Below are positions 18,158 through 26,529 of a stretch of DNA of 64,000 bases, piece by piece. The notes beneath the pieces are model-generated. The model searched no databases. It saw only the letters and a list, made by a program, of their open reading frames with translations, and had not been told where the DNA came from. Where the stretch lies: the NCBI RefSeq assembly GCF_000315425.1, contig NZ_JH992922.1:584873-648872 (forward strand), written 5' to 3'. Each line of letters opens with the position of its first letter. Position 1 is the stretch's first letter. Source of the stretch: Massilia timonae CCUG 45783. GTDB lineage: Bacteria > Pseudomonadota > Gammaproteobacteria > Burkholderiales > Burkholderiaceae_D. A program made the position numbers and the translations under genes.

Positions 18158-18190
18158 TTTTCAAGCTATCGGTAGATAGCCAGCACCTGA

Positions 18191-19882
18191 TCAGCGCGCG
18201 ATCATGAACACCGGATAGCGGTTCCACTCCGGTTCGCGATAACGCGCGCAGTTGGCGTAGATGAAGTCGAGCACCGCTTCCTGGCTGCTCAACAAGCCGG
18301 GATTGGCAGCCTTCCACTCGGCGAACTTCGCCGCCAGCTCGGGCTCCTCCGCCAGCAGTTTCTCCGCCTCGTCCTCGAACACATAATCCGAGTAATGCTC
18401 CTTCTTCTCCAGCACGCTGTTGAAGAAGCCCCAGCGGAAGAAGCTGTCGTGGGCCAGCGGCTCGAGCGTCTCGACCGCGTAGCGCGCCCGGTCCTGGTCC
18501 AGCGGCACGATGTAGTCGCCGGCGCGCAGCAAGACCTGCCCGACGCGCCGCTCCAGCGCCACCTCGTCATGGAACAAATGGCCTTCGTAGGCCGACGGAC
18601 GCGAGGTCACGGATTGGATCTGGTAGTACGTCACTTCCTGCAGGCGATCCGCCTCGATGCGCTCCATGCGCACGCCATTCCATTCCAGGCGCTCGATCGC
18701 CTCGCGCCACTGCTGCGGCACCACATAGGCTTGCGGCGCCGGCACCGCGACGTCGACCGGGAAGCTGTTGTAGTAGGCGATGTCGCGTTCCCACGGACTG
18801 CTGCGGTCGTAGTACAGGCGCGTGTAGTCGCCGATCGCGCTCTTCTTGTATTTGGCCTCGTAGCCCTTGAAGCGGAAGCTCGACGGATTGGCTTCGTCCA
18901 TCTTCCAGCGCACCGGCCACGCGTCTTGCTTGCGGCCTTCCTCGCGCGCCGCGCGGCGCAGCGCCTGGATGCGGTCGGCGTTCTTGACGGTGAACTCGAG
19001 CGCCACTTCGACCAGCGCCACCATCGACTCGTAGCGGTCCTTGAACGGCTTGAGCATGTGCGTCTCGGGCATGAAGCCAATCGTGTGATGCAGCGCCGCG
19101 TAGCCGGTCGAGAAGCGCGCCGTCTCGAGGAACTCGGCGATGCCGTGGTCCGGGCTGTCCTTGACCGGGTTCACGTAGGGGCAGGTCGGCCAGCCGCGCG
19201 CATCCATGCCGGCATACATCGCCGGCAGCATCTCCGCGCGCAGGAATTCGCCCAGGCCGCCGCCCAGCTTGTCGGCCTGGGTGTGGATCAGCGTCATCGT
19301 GTAGCTGTAGTCGGCGCCGTTGGAGGTGTGGGTGTCGACCATCACGTCCGGATCCCAGCGCGTGAACAGTTGATTGAACGTGCGCGCCGTCAGGGTGTCG
19401 CACTTGACGAAGTCGCGGTTCAGGTCGAGGTGGCGGCTGTTGCCACGGAAGCCGAACTGCTCCGGCCCGTCCTGGTTCACGCGCGAGGTGTCGGTGCGGT
19501 TGAAGCTGCCGTCCACGTTGTACAGCGGGACGAACAGGAACACGGTCTTGCCCAGCGCACTCAGACGCCCAGGCTCGACGCAGAAATCGCGCACGAGCGC
19601 CATGCAGCCGTCGACGCCTTCCGGCTCGCCCGGGTGGATGCCGTTGTTGTTGAAGAAGACCGGACGGCCGGCGCGCTTGATCGCATCGACGTCGAACACG
19701 CCGTCGCTGCTGACCACGCCCGCATGGATCGGCACGCCCGCATCCGACACGCCCACTTTCTCGAAGCGCAGCACCGAAGGGAAACGGCGCGCGAGGTCTT
19801 CGTACCAGGCGATGCACTCGCCCCAGGTGGTGGTCTGGTTCAGGTTGCCCTTCTCGTAGGGCGTCAGCAATTCAGTGGACAT
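18191..19882 (-). CDS. M14 family zinc carboxypeptidase-like protein, no signal peptide
   Basis: A 563-residue protein. Zinc ligands are visible as H83-P-G-E86 in NNGIHPGEPEG and H185 in VDTHTSNG; LDLNRDF supplies the substrate-binding Arg region. The N-terminus (MSTELLTPYEKGNLNQTTTW) has no signal sequence, unlike the paralogue at 60.5 kb, so it may act in the cytoplasm. Both share an unusual C-terminal extension (WGFFNSVLEKKEHYSDYV here). The gene starts 5 bp after the histidine kinase stop, with its ribosome site inside the end of that gene, so it is the last cistron of the signalling operon. Substrate unknown. Confidence 0.87.
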   Translation of the reverse strand: MSTELLTPYEKGNLNQTTTWGECIAWYEDLARRFPSVLRFEKVGVSDAGVPIHAGVVSSDGVFDVDAIKRAGRPVFFNNNGIHPGEPEGVDGCMALVRDFCVEPGRLSALGKTVFLFVPLYNVDGSFNRTDTSRVNQDGPEQFGFRGNSRHLDLNRDFVKCDTLTARTFNQLFTRWDPDVMVDTHTSNGADYSYTMTLIHTQADKLGGGLGEFLRAEMLPAMYAGMDARGWPTCPYVNPVKDSPDHGIAEFLETARFSTGYAALHHTIGFMPETHMLKPFKDRYESMVALVEVALEFTVKNADRIQALRRAAREEGRKQDAWPVRWKMDEANPSSFRFKGYEAKYKKSAIGDYTRLYYDRSSPWERDIAYYNSFPVDVAVPAPQAYVVPQQWREAIERLEWNGVRMERIEADRLQEVTYYQIQSVTSRPSAYEGHLFHDEVALERRVGQVLLRAGDYIVPLDQDRARYAVETLEPLAHDSFFRWGFFNSVLEKKEHYSDYVFEDEAEKLLAEEPELAAKFAEWKAANPGLLSSQEAVLDFIYANCARYREPEWNRYPVFMIAR

Positions 19883-19887
19883 GGATC

Positions 19888-21429
19888 TTATCGTTGTGAG
19901 GTGGATGCTTCGGAAATCGTCGCCGGCACGCTTGGTGCCTGGGCCGGCAGGTTGAGCGGCAGCGCGATCGCGACGTCGGTGCCTTCGCCCGGGCTGGATC
20001 GCACCTCGATCGTGCCGTGCAGCGCATAGGCGCGCTCGCGCATGCCGATGATGCCGATGCCTTCCGAGGCGCTGGCGGTGTCGAAGCCGGCGCCGTCGTC
20101 AACCACGCGGATGCGCAGCATGCCCTTGCCTTCGTCCAGCAGCAGGCTGACGTGGGCCGAGCGCGCGGCGGCGTGCTTCATCACGTTGGACAGGGCTTCC
20201 TGCACGATGCGGTAGGCGGAAATCGCCAGCTCGTTCGACAGGCGCGCGAAGTCGCCCTCGCTGTGCAGGTCGAAGCGGCAGCCGGACGTGGTGTCGTAGT
20301 GGCGCACCATCTCTTCCACCGCGCCGTGCAGGCCCAGCATGTCGAGTACCTCGGGACGCAGGCGGCGCACCAGGCGCCGGCCGTTGGCGTACAGGTCGAG
20401 CGCCAGCTTGGTGATGGCCTCGGACTTGCGGCGGATCTCGTCGACTTCGGGCCCTGGCGGCGCCTTGGCCGCCAGCAGGCCGATCGACTGCGCTTCCAGC
20501 CGCGCCGCGATCAGGGAAGCATTGAGCTCGTCGTGGATCTCGACCGCGATGCTCTTGCGCTCGTCCTCGATGATCTCGTTGACCTTCTGGATCAGCTTGC
20601 GCTTGTCGGCGTCGGCGCGCAGCGCCTCGTTGCGCGAGGCCAGCAGGTCGCGCGTGCGCTCGGCCACCTTGTTCTCGAGGTCGCGCTTGGATTCTTCCAG
20701 CGCCAGCGACATCTCGCCGATCGAGGCCTGCAGCTCGCCGATCTCACCGCCGGTGGTGACCGGCGGATGCACACGGAAGTTGCCGCCCCGGATCTGGCGC
20801 AAGGTGCCGATCGCCTCGCGCAGCGGCACGATCAGCGAGCGCGCCAGCACCCAGGCCAGGATGCCGCTCGCGGCCAGCGCCAGCGCCGCCATCGACAGCT
20901 CGATCTGGAAGCGGTCGGTCTGCTTGGCCATCATGTTCGCCGGCGACATCGTCACCCGCACCCAGCCGACGACTTCGGTGGTGAGCGTGGGCGGGCGCGA
21001 ATCGCTCGATGCCGACACGTGCGGCGTGCCGTTGTCCGAGAACAGGTTGATCCACACCACCTGCTTGCGGATCGGCGCCTCGTAGAAATGGGCCTGGGCG
21101 TCGCTGGCCGAATCGGACACCACGCGCACCGCGGCGCGTCCGCTGCCGTCGATCACGTCGACCTTGTAGATGCTGCGGTCGGACTGCACCAGGCCGTTGA
21201 TGGTCAGGCGCAGGTCGGACAGGTTGCCCGAGATGACGTTGTATTCGGACGTCTCGGCCAGCGCGCGCGCCAGGATGCGCCCGCGCTCGGCCAGCTCCTC
21301 GGCCACCTGGGCGCGGTGCGCATACCAGGAATACCAGACGAAGGAGGTGAACAGCAGGATCACCGGCAGCATGGTGATGACGGCCATGCGCCGTCCGACA
21401 CCCCAGCCGCGCCAGAAACGCAGGTTCAT
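19888..21429 (-). CDS. Sensor histidine kinase, NarX/HisKA_3 type
   Basis: A 513-residue membrane kinase. TM1 near residues 15-37, a periplasmic sensor of about 140 residues, TM2 near 182-203, a HAMP segment, a coiled coil, then a HisKA_3 dimerisation domain with His299 in AVEIHDELN and an HATPase_c domain (GIGIIGMRERA; SSPGEGTDVAIALPL). This class partners with NarL/FixJ response regulators, and one is encoded two genes upstream. Its start codon overlaps the stop of the preceding binding-protein gene (ATGA), indicating translational coupling. The signal is unknown; the co-encoded periplasmic protein is the obvious candidate ligand sensor. Confidence 0.9.
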   Translation of the reverse strand: MNLRFWRGWGVGRRMAVITMLPVILLFTSFVWYSWYAHRAQVAEELAERGRILARALAETSEYNVISGNLSDLRLTINGLVQSDRSIYKVDVIDGSGRAAVRVVSDSASDAQAHFYEAPIRKQVVWINLFSDNGTPHVSASSDSRPPTLTTEVVGWVRVTMSPANMMAKQTDRFQIELSMAALALAASGILAWVLARSLIVPLREAIGTLRQIRGGNFRVHPPVTTGGEIGELQASIGEMSLALEESKRDLENKVAERTRDLLASRNEALRADADKRKLIQKVNEIIEDERKSIAVEIHDELNASLIAARLEAQSIGLLAAKAPPGPEVDEIRRKSEAITKLALDLYANGRRLVRRLRPEVLDMLGLHGAVEEMVRHYDTTSGCRFDLHSEGDFARLSNELAISAYRIVQEALSNVMKHAAARSAHVSLLLDEGKGMLRIRVVDDGAGFDTASASEGIGIIGMRERAYALHGTIEVRSSPGEGTDVAIALPLNLPAQAPSVPATISEASTSQR

Positions 21430-22376
21430 TGCAGGGCCGGCGCGCGCCGCGCGAAGTTGCGGGCGGCGTCGGTCACGCGCAGGTCGAGCGAACTGGCCAC
21501 CCCTTCGTTGATGATGGTGCGGAAGTAGCGCGGGAACTGCGGCGGATCGAGTTCGCCGGTGCGCACGAAGTCGGCGGCCAGCTCGGCCACCTGGGCGTTG
21601 ATCTCCTCGATCTCGGAATACGTGGTGGCCAGCGCGCCGACCTTGACCATGTCGGCCGAAAAGCCGATCACGCCCTGCTTGCGGCGGTAGGTCGAGAGCA
21701 GGATGTTGCGCACGTTCTCGGCGTTGTAGATGTCGCTGTCGGGCAGCGCCAGCAGGGTCTCGGCGCGCGTCATGCTGTTGAGCGTGTGATTCAGGTCGTC
21801 GCCCGGCGCGTACATCTGGATCTCGGTCGCGTCGTGCAGCGCCGGCTTCAGGAAGGCGGTGTCGGGGCCGAGCAGCACGCCGACCCGCACCGGGCGGCCG
21901 TACAGCAGTTCGGCCAGGCGCATCTGGTCGTTCGGCGCCGGCTCGGCATAGATCGCGGTCATGGCCATGCGGCGCGGCTTGGGCAGGCGCGCGGTGAGCG
22001 TGCGCCACACCTGGCTCGAGGTATAGGCCGAGATCACCACGCAATCGCAGCGGCGCGACAGCGCGTCGCGCAGCGCGGTCGGGCCGATCGCCACGTACAA
22101 CATGCGGCGCTTCTGCGCCAGCTCGGTGCGGAAGGCCGCGAAGGTGGGCACCAGGCGCTTGTACAGGTCGTCGGCGATGCGGTGGGTGACGGCGCTGTCG
22201 TCGCCGGTCAGGATCTGGAAGCGGTAGCCCTGCGCTTCTTCGCGTTCGCGCTCCGCCTGCTGGGCGGCGTGGACGCTGCCGGCCGACAGCGCCAGCATGA
22301 AGGCAAGGGCCAGCAGCGGCGCCAGCGCGGGGGCGCGCCTGCGCTGGTGGGGCATGCGGCGCGGGAGGATGGCCAT
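21426..22376 (-). CDS. Periplasmic ABC-type substrate-binding-like protein of the signalling operon
   Basis: A 316-residue protein with a signal peptide (cleavage near SVHA|AQQ) and the fold pattern of PF04392-type (ABC_sub_bind) proteins: AIGPTALRDAL, ISAYTSSQVW, AIYAEPAPNDQMRLAELL, and RVGVLLGPDT. No transporter genes are nearby. It sits between the response regulator (4 bp upstream) and the kinase (4-base overlap), so it likely presents a ligand or stress cue to the kinase, as binding proteins do in some two-component systems. This role is inferred from operon position. Start ATG at 22376; an internal ATG 7 codons later is possible. Confidence 0.75.
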   Translation of the reverse strand: MAILPRRMPHQRRRAPALAPLLALAFMLALSAGSVHAAQQAEREREEAQGYRFQILTGDDSAVTHRIADDLYKRLVPTFAAFRTELAQKRRMLYVAIGPTALRDALSRRCDCVVISAYTSSQVWRTLTARLPKPRRMAMTAIYAEPAPNDQMRLAELLYGRPVRVGVLLGPDTAFLKPALHDATEIQMYAPGDDLNHTLNSMTRAETLLALPDSDIYNAENVRNILLSTYRRKQGVIGFSADMVKVGALATTYSEIEEINAQVAELAADFVRTGELDPPQFPRYFRTIINEGVASSLDLRVTDAARNFARRAPALQ

Positions 22377-22380
22377 CGCG

Positions 22381-23031
22381 TCAGGGCTCGATCAGGCCGT
22401 GCTTGACCGCCAGCAGGGTGATGCTGGCCTGGCGGTGCACGCCCAGCTTTTCCTTGATCGACTGGCTGATGTTGCTGATGGTCTTGGTCGACAGGTCGAG
22501 GCGCTCCGCGATCTCGGCATTGGTCATGCCCTCGGCCATCAGCTTGAAGATTTCCAGTCCGCGCTCGTCGAGCTGCGACTGCGGCGTGACTTCGCCGCGC
22601 ACCGCCATGCTGGCCAGGCGCGACGCGATATGCGGCAGGAAGTACAGCTTGCCCTCGTGGGCATGGCGCACCGCGGTGGCCAGGTCGGCCGGGTCGCAAT
22701 CCTTGGTGACGAAGGCGTGGGCGCCGAGGCGGTAGGTTTCCTTGATCAGGCTGTCCTGGTCAAACTGGCTCAGGAAGACGATCTTGGCCGCCGGGTCGGA
22801 CTTGAGGATGGCCTGGGCCGCGTCCATGCCGGTCAGCTCGGTGCCGAAGCGCATGTCGAGCACGGCGACGTCGGGGTGCTCGGCGGCGTACAGCGCGGTC
22901 GCCTCGCTCGGGGTCTTGGCCTGCCCCACCACCTGCATGCCCGCCGCTTCCAGCGACATGGCGAAACCGGTCATGACGATCGGGTGATCATCCGCGAGCA
23001 TGACGCGGATGGGTTTGTTCTGTTCTGCCAA
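22381..23031 (-). CDS. NarL/FixJ-family response regulator (TTG start)
   Basis: A 216-residue protein: receiver domain with D14-D15, phospho-acceptor Asp59 in AVLDMRFG and Lys in VTKDCD, then a LuxR-type HTH (GLEIFKLMAEGMTNAEIAER; STKTISNISQSIKEKLGV). The start is a TTG at 23031: AGGAG lies seven bases upstream, and the receiver fold begins at once (MAEQNKPIRVMLADDHP). No ATG in a reasonable position fits. It is the first gene of the four-gene minus-strand operon and pairs with the HisKA_3 kinase at 19888-21429. Confidence 0.9.
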   Translation of the reverse strand: MAEQNKPIRVMLADDHPIVMTGFAMSLEAAGMQVVGQAKTPSEATALYAAEHPDVAVLDMRFGTELTGMDAAQAILKSDPAAKIVFLSQFDQDSLIKETYRLGAHAFVTKDCDPADLATAVRHAHEGKLYFLPHIASRLASMAVRGEVTPQSQLDERGLEIFKLMAEGMTNAEIAERLDLSTKTISNISQSIKEKLGVHRQASITLLAVKHGLIEP

Positions 23032-23417
23032 TTTGATTCTCCTGGCGCGTGGCCGGTGTGCGTTGCCAGTGTCTGGCGTTGCGTTGGCCGGGCGAAAAGC
23101 CACGGCACAGTTGGGAATTATTTCATACAACGGGCGGGGAAGCGAATGGAAAGGCGGGGAGATTTTGTACGCTCTGGTCCGCATTTTTGGGGCCCTTCCT
23201 TTCGCTGGACGCGTGGATGGCGAAGTCGCCCACCTTACGAATGGGCTTGCTTGGTACGTTGACGCACACACAACCAGAAACAAATTTACTAGATTATGGA
23301 TTTGCAAATTGCTAGGACATAGCATATATTGATTCCAACGAGCTGTAGATATGCATTCTTCCAAGGTAGTAAACCTGGCGATCCCGAGGGGTCCCAGAAC
23401 GAATAAAGGAGGTTGCC
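23032..23417. other. 386-bp intergenic region between response regulator and tonB
   Basis: Carries the divergent promoters of the signalling operon and tonB. The half nearest tonB is clearly more A/T-rich than the genes around it. I see no convincing gene; short open frames here have no ribosome site or recognisable product. Confidence 0.6.
23302..23330 (+). promoter_or_regulatory. Putative sigma70 promoter of tonB
   Basis: TTGCAA at 23302-23307 and TATATT at 23325-23330 are separated by 17 bp, in an A/T-rich stretch about 90 bp before the tonB start. Motif match only. Confidence 0.45.
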
Positions 23418-24080
23418 ATGCATTTTTCTGACATCAATCAAGGCGCCGGCGGCAAGGCCGGCAAATTCGCCCTGGTGGCCGGCCTGCACGTGCTGGTGGC
23501 GATGGGCGTCATCAGCACGATGAATGCCAAGTCGATCTCGCTGCCCGCCATGCTCGAAGACAAGCTGGTGTGGATCCAGCCCGAGGTTCCTCCGCCTGCC
23601 CCGCCGCCGGAGCCACCGAAACCCGTCGCCAAGGCCGCACCGCCCGACATCGTGGTGCCGGACGTGGAAGTCGAGGTGCCTGCGCCGCCGCTCGAGCAGG
23701 TGATGGAGGCAAGCACGGAACCAGCGCCGGAACCGGCCCAGCAAACCCAGTCCGAGGCTCCGCCGCAGCCCGCCGCCGCGCCGTCGTCGAACAGCGGCCA
23801 GATGCGCAGCGCCGTGCTGGCCGACGCCAACGGCTGCGCCAAACCAGACTATCCGGTGCGCGCTGCGCGCAATGGCGAGACCGGGACCGTGACCCTGGCG
23901 CTGCTGGTCGGGGCCGATGGCCGGGTGCAGGACTCGCGCATCCAGTCTTCCAGCGGCTCGCGTGAACTCGATCGCGCCGCCGTGCACGCCCTGAGCCTGT
24001 GCAAATTCCAGCCGGCGATGAACGGCGGCACAGCCGAAGCCGGATGGGCGCAGCTCGCCTACGTCTGGACACTCGAGTAA
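23418..24080 (+). CDS. Energy transducer TonB
   Basis: A 220-residue protein with one N-terminal membrane anchor (about residues 15-37), a proline-rich spacer (PEVPPPAPPPEPPKP and later Pro/Glu/Ala repeats, residues 54-125) and a C-terminal TonB domain (about 130-220) containing YPVRAARNGETGTV and ALSLCKF. It would span the periplasm and transmit proton-motive force to TonB-dependent receptors. A near-perfect AAAGGAGG lies at 23405-23412, six bases before the ATG, so strong translation is expected. No exbB/exbD are adjacent, so it must use partners encoded elsewhere. It is a monocistronic unit closed by a terminator. Confidence 0.9.
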   Translation: MHFSDINQGAGGKAGKFALVAGLHVLVAMGVISTMNAKSISLPAMLEDKLVWIQPEVPPPAPPPEPPKPVAKAAPPDIVVPDVEVEVPAPPLEQVMEASTEPAPEPAQQTQSEAPPQPAAAPSSNSGQMRSAVLADANGCAKPDYPVRAARNGETGTVTLALLVGADGRVQDSRIQSSSGSRELDRAAVHALSLCKFQPAMNGGTAEAGWAQLAYVWTLE

Positions 24081-24097
24081 GCCCCTTTTCCTCTTTC

Positions 24098-24130
24098 AGC
24101 CCGCCCCTCTTCATCCGGCGGGCTTTTTTT
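24098..24130 (+). terminator. Rho-independent terminator after tonB
   Basis: AGCCCGCC ... GGCGGGCT with 8-bp perfect arms, followed by a run of T's (24125-24130), 18 bases after the tonB stop. Confidence 0.85.
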
Positions 24131-24214
24131 CGCCCCGCTTTTTCGTTCCTTTGACAGGCGCATCGAGGCCTGCGCGGGCGACATTTGCTCACAACAACAA
24201 TGGAGAGAGAACAC

Positions 24215-26458
24215 ATGGATGCAACGAGCGCAGCAATACCGGCGATACGTCTCACCGGGTTCATGCACGCCCTTGCCGGCTGCCTGGGACTGGCCGTCCT
24301 GGTCATCCTGGGCTGGATGGCGTTGACGCGACAGGCACCGCCCGAACCGAAGGCGGAGATCGCGGCCGGCAGCTGGAACGCCCGCGTGCAGGAGCACATG
24401 CGGGTGCTCGCGGCCAGGCCGCGTTCGATCGCGACCGAAGGCAATGCCCAGGCGCGCGCATACCTGGCGGCGCAGCTGCGGGCGATGGGCCTGGCGCCGA
24501 CAGTGCAGCGCGCCACGGTGCGCAAATCGGTCGTCTACTACTTCGGCGCCATCCACAACACGGTCGGCGTCGTCCATAACGTCGTCGCCAGGATTCCCGG
24601 CAGCGCGCCGGATGCGGGCCGCCGCCCGGCGCTGCTGCTCACCGCGCACTACGACAGCGGCAACGCTGGGCGCGATGCCGCGCGCGGCGCCGCCACCATG
24701 GCGGCCCTGCTCGAAACGGCGCGCTCCCTGCGCGCCGCGCCACCCGCCAACGACGTCGTGCTGCTGTTCGCCGACGGCCACCACGTCGGCGCGCTGGGCG
24801 CCAAGGGCTTCGTCGAACAGCATCCGCTGGCCCCAAACATCGGCCTGGCGCTCAAGTTCGATCCTGCCGGCGACGCGGGGCTGCGCATGGTCGAGACCAG
24901 CGGCGCGGGCGGCGCCGCGCTGGCCGGCTGGATGCGCGCCGCACCCGAGCTGCGCGGCTCCTCGCTCGAGACGACCCTGGCGCGCATGCTGAACGACGCG
25001 CCGCACGTCGGTCCGCTGGCGGCGCTCGATACGCCGGTGCTGCTGTTCGCCGGCGGCGAAGCCGATCCGCGACAACTGGGCGACGCCATGCTGCGCCTGG
25101 CGCAGGCCTACGGCGACACGCCGCTCACGCGCGGGACGCAGACAGCCGCCGCCTATTTTTCGCTGCCCGTCGTGGGCCTGGTGCAGCACGCGGCGTGGCT
25201 CGCCTGGGCGCCGACGATCCTGTCCTGCCTGATGCTGGGCTTCGCCTGGCGCCGCCTGTTCGGCGCGGACGGCGCGGTCGAGGCGGCGCAAGGCGTGTTC
25301 GGCGTGTGCTTCCTGCTGCTCGTGGTGCGCGTCGGCAGCTGGACCTGGCGCGAAGAGGTCGCCGCCGCCGGCCTCGCGGGCGAGCAGCGCCTGCCGCTGA
25401 TGGTGTTGGTCGTGGCAAGCTGCGTCTTTGTCGCCGGGCTGTATCTGTTCCGGCGCAGCGTCGGCGCCGCAGCGATGGTGCTCGGCGCGCTGGCCTGGCC
25501 TGCGCTGACGCTGCTGCTGGTCGTCTTCTTCTTGCCCGGCGCCGCCTACGTGCTGGCCTGGCCGCTGGCGGCGGCGCTCGCCGCCTTCCTGGTATTGCAG
25601 TCGCGCTGGGGCCAACGCCAGGCCTTCGCCCCGCGCCTGCTGGTGCTGGTGGCCGGGCTGGCGCCGGCCGCCGCGCTGTTTCCGTCTGCGCTGCGCGATG
25701 CCTGGCTGCTGCTCGCGCCGCACCACATGTACCTGCCGCCGATGCTGATGGCGCTGCCGATGCTGTGCTTCGCCTGCCTGCTGCTGGTGCTGCGCATGGC
25801 GCCGGCCGTCGCCGCCCTGCTTGCGCTGCTGGCCGCAAGCTGCTTCGCCCTGCCGGGACAGGCGGCGCCGCGCATCGCGCTGCCGTCCACATCCGATGGC
25901 CTCGAACGCCTGGTCTACTACAAGGATGCGAACACCTGGCGCGCTTACTGGCTGCTGCCGGAGCAGCCGCTCGACGACTGGCGCCGCCAGCTGTTCCCCG
26001 GCCGCCAGCCGACCATCTTCGTCGAAGTCTTCGGCTGGAACAGCCCGCGCCAGTGGTATGCCGAGGCGCCGCGCGAGGATGCGATCGCCTTCCCCGAATG
26101 CTTCGCCCTGCTCAACACCGTCGGCAAGGTGCGGCGCGGCACGTTCACTGTGCGCTCAAAAAACCGCGCGCCGCACATCGAGCTGCGCATGTCGGGCGCC
26201 AAGGCGCTGCGCTCGCGGCTCGACGGCGTGCCGCTCACGTCAAAGGAGGCGCCGTGGATGCTGTCGCTGTACGGGATGGAAGACCGGGTGCTGCACTTCG
26301 AGATCGAGAGCGCGCCGGAAGAGATTTTCGCGATTACCGTGCAGGAGCGCATGCCCGGCGTGCCGCAGCATCTGCTACCGTCGCGCGAGCAAGGCGCCCC
26401 GTATTTACGGGAACAATCGGGAATGACGATGTCGACCGATATCCTGCGATTTTATTGA
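24215..26458 (+). CDS. M28-like membrane peptidase homologue with lost metal site (probable pseudoenzyme)
   Basis: A 747-residue protein: one N-terminal TM helix (about 14-38), an M28 aminopeptidase-like domain (about 50-310), then several TM helices (about 315-560) and a C-terminal soluble domain, the layout of large membrane M28 peptidases. The first zinc motif is kept (H145-Y-D-S), but the usual D-D pair after it reads R-G, the general-base/ligand D-G-E-E motif reads D-G-H189-H190, and the final Y-H-T-P histidine motif is absent. It therefore looks catalytically dead. Start: ATG at 24215 with GGAGAG upstream; ATG at 24200 is less favoured. An intact secreted M28 follows 71 bp downstream. 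Confidence 0.75.
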   Translation: MDATSAAIPAIRLTGFMHALAGCLGLAVLVILGWMALTRQAPPEPKAEIAAGSWNARVQEHMRVLAARPRSIATEGNAQARAYLAAQLRAMGLAPTVQRATVRKSVVYYFGAIHNTVGVVHNVVARIPGSAPDAGRRPALLLTAHYDSGNAGRDAARGAATMAALLETARSLRAAPPANDVVLLFADGHHVGALGAKGFVEQHPLAPNIGLALKFDPAGDAGLRMVETSGAGGAALAGWMRAAPELRGSSLETTLARMLNDAPHVGPLAALDTPVLLFAGGEADPRQLGDAMLRLAQAYGDTPLTRGTQTAAAYFSLPVVGLVQHAAWLAWAPTILSCLMLGFAWRRLFGADGAVEAAQGVFGVCFLLLVVRVGSWTWREEVAAAGLAGEQRLPLMVLVVASCVFVAGLYLFRRSVGAAAMVLGALAWPALTLLLVVFFLPGAAYVLAWPLAAALAAFLVLQSRWGQRQAFAPRLLVLVAGLAPAAALFPSALRDAWLLLAPHHMYLPPMLMALPMLCFACLLLVLRMAPAVAALLALLAASCFALPGQAAPRIALPSTSDGLERLVYYKDANTWRAYWLLPEQPLDDWRRQLFPGRQPTIFVEVFGWNSPRQWYAEAPREDAIAFPECFALLNTVGKVRRGTFTVRSKNRAPHIELRMSGAKALRSRLDGVPLTSKEAPWMLSLYGMEDRVLHFEIESAPEEIFAITVQERMPGVPQHLLPSREQGAPYLREQSGMTMSTDILRFY

Positions 26459-26529
26459 GAACTTGTCATAGAATGTTCCGCGCACGCCACGAACGTGCCC
26501 TTCCCGATCAACTCAAGTCGCAGGATTTT

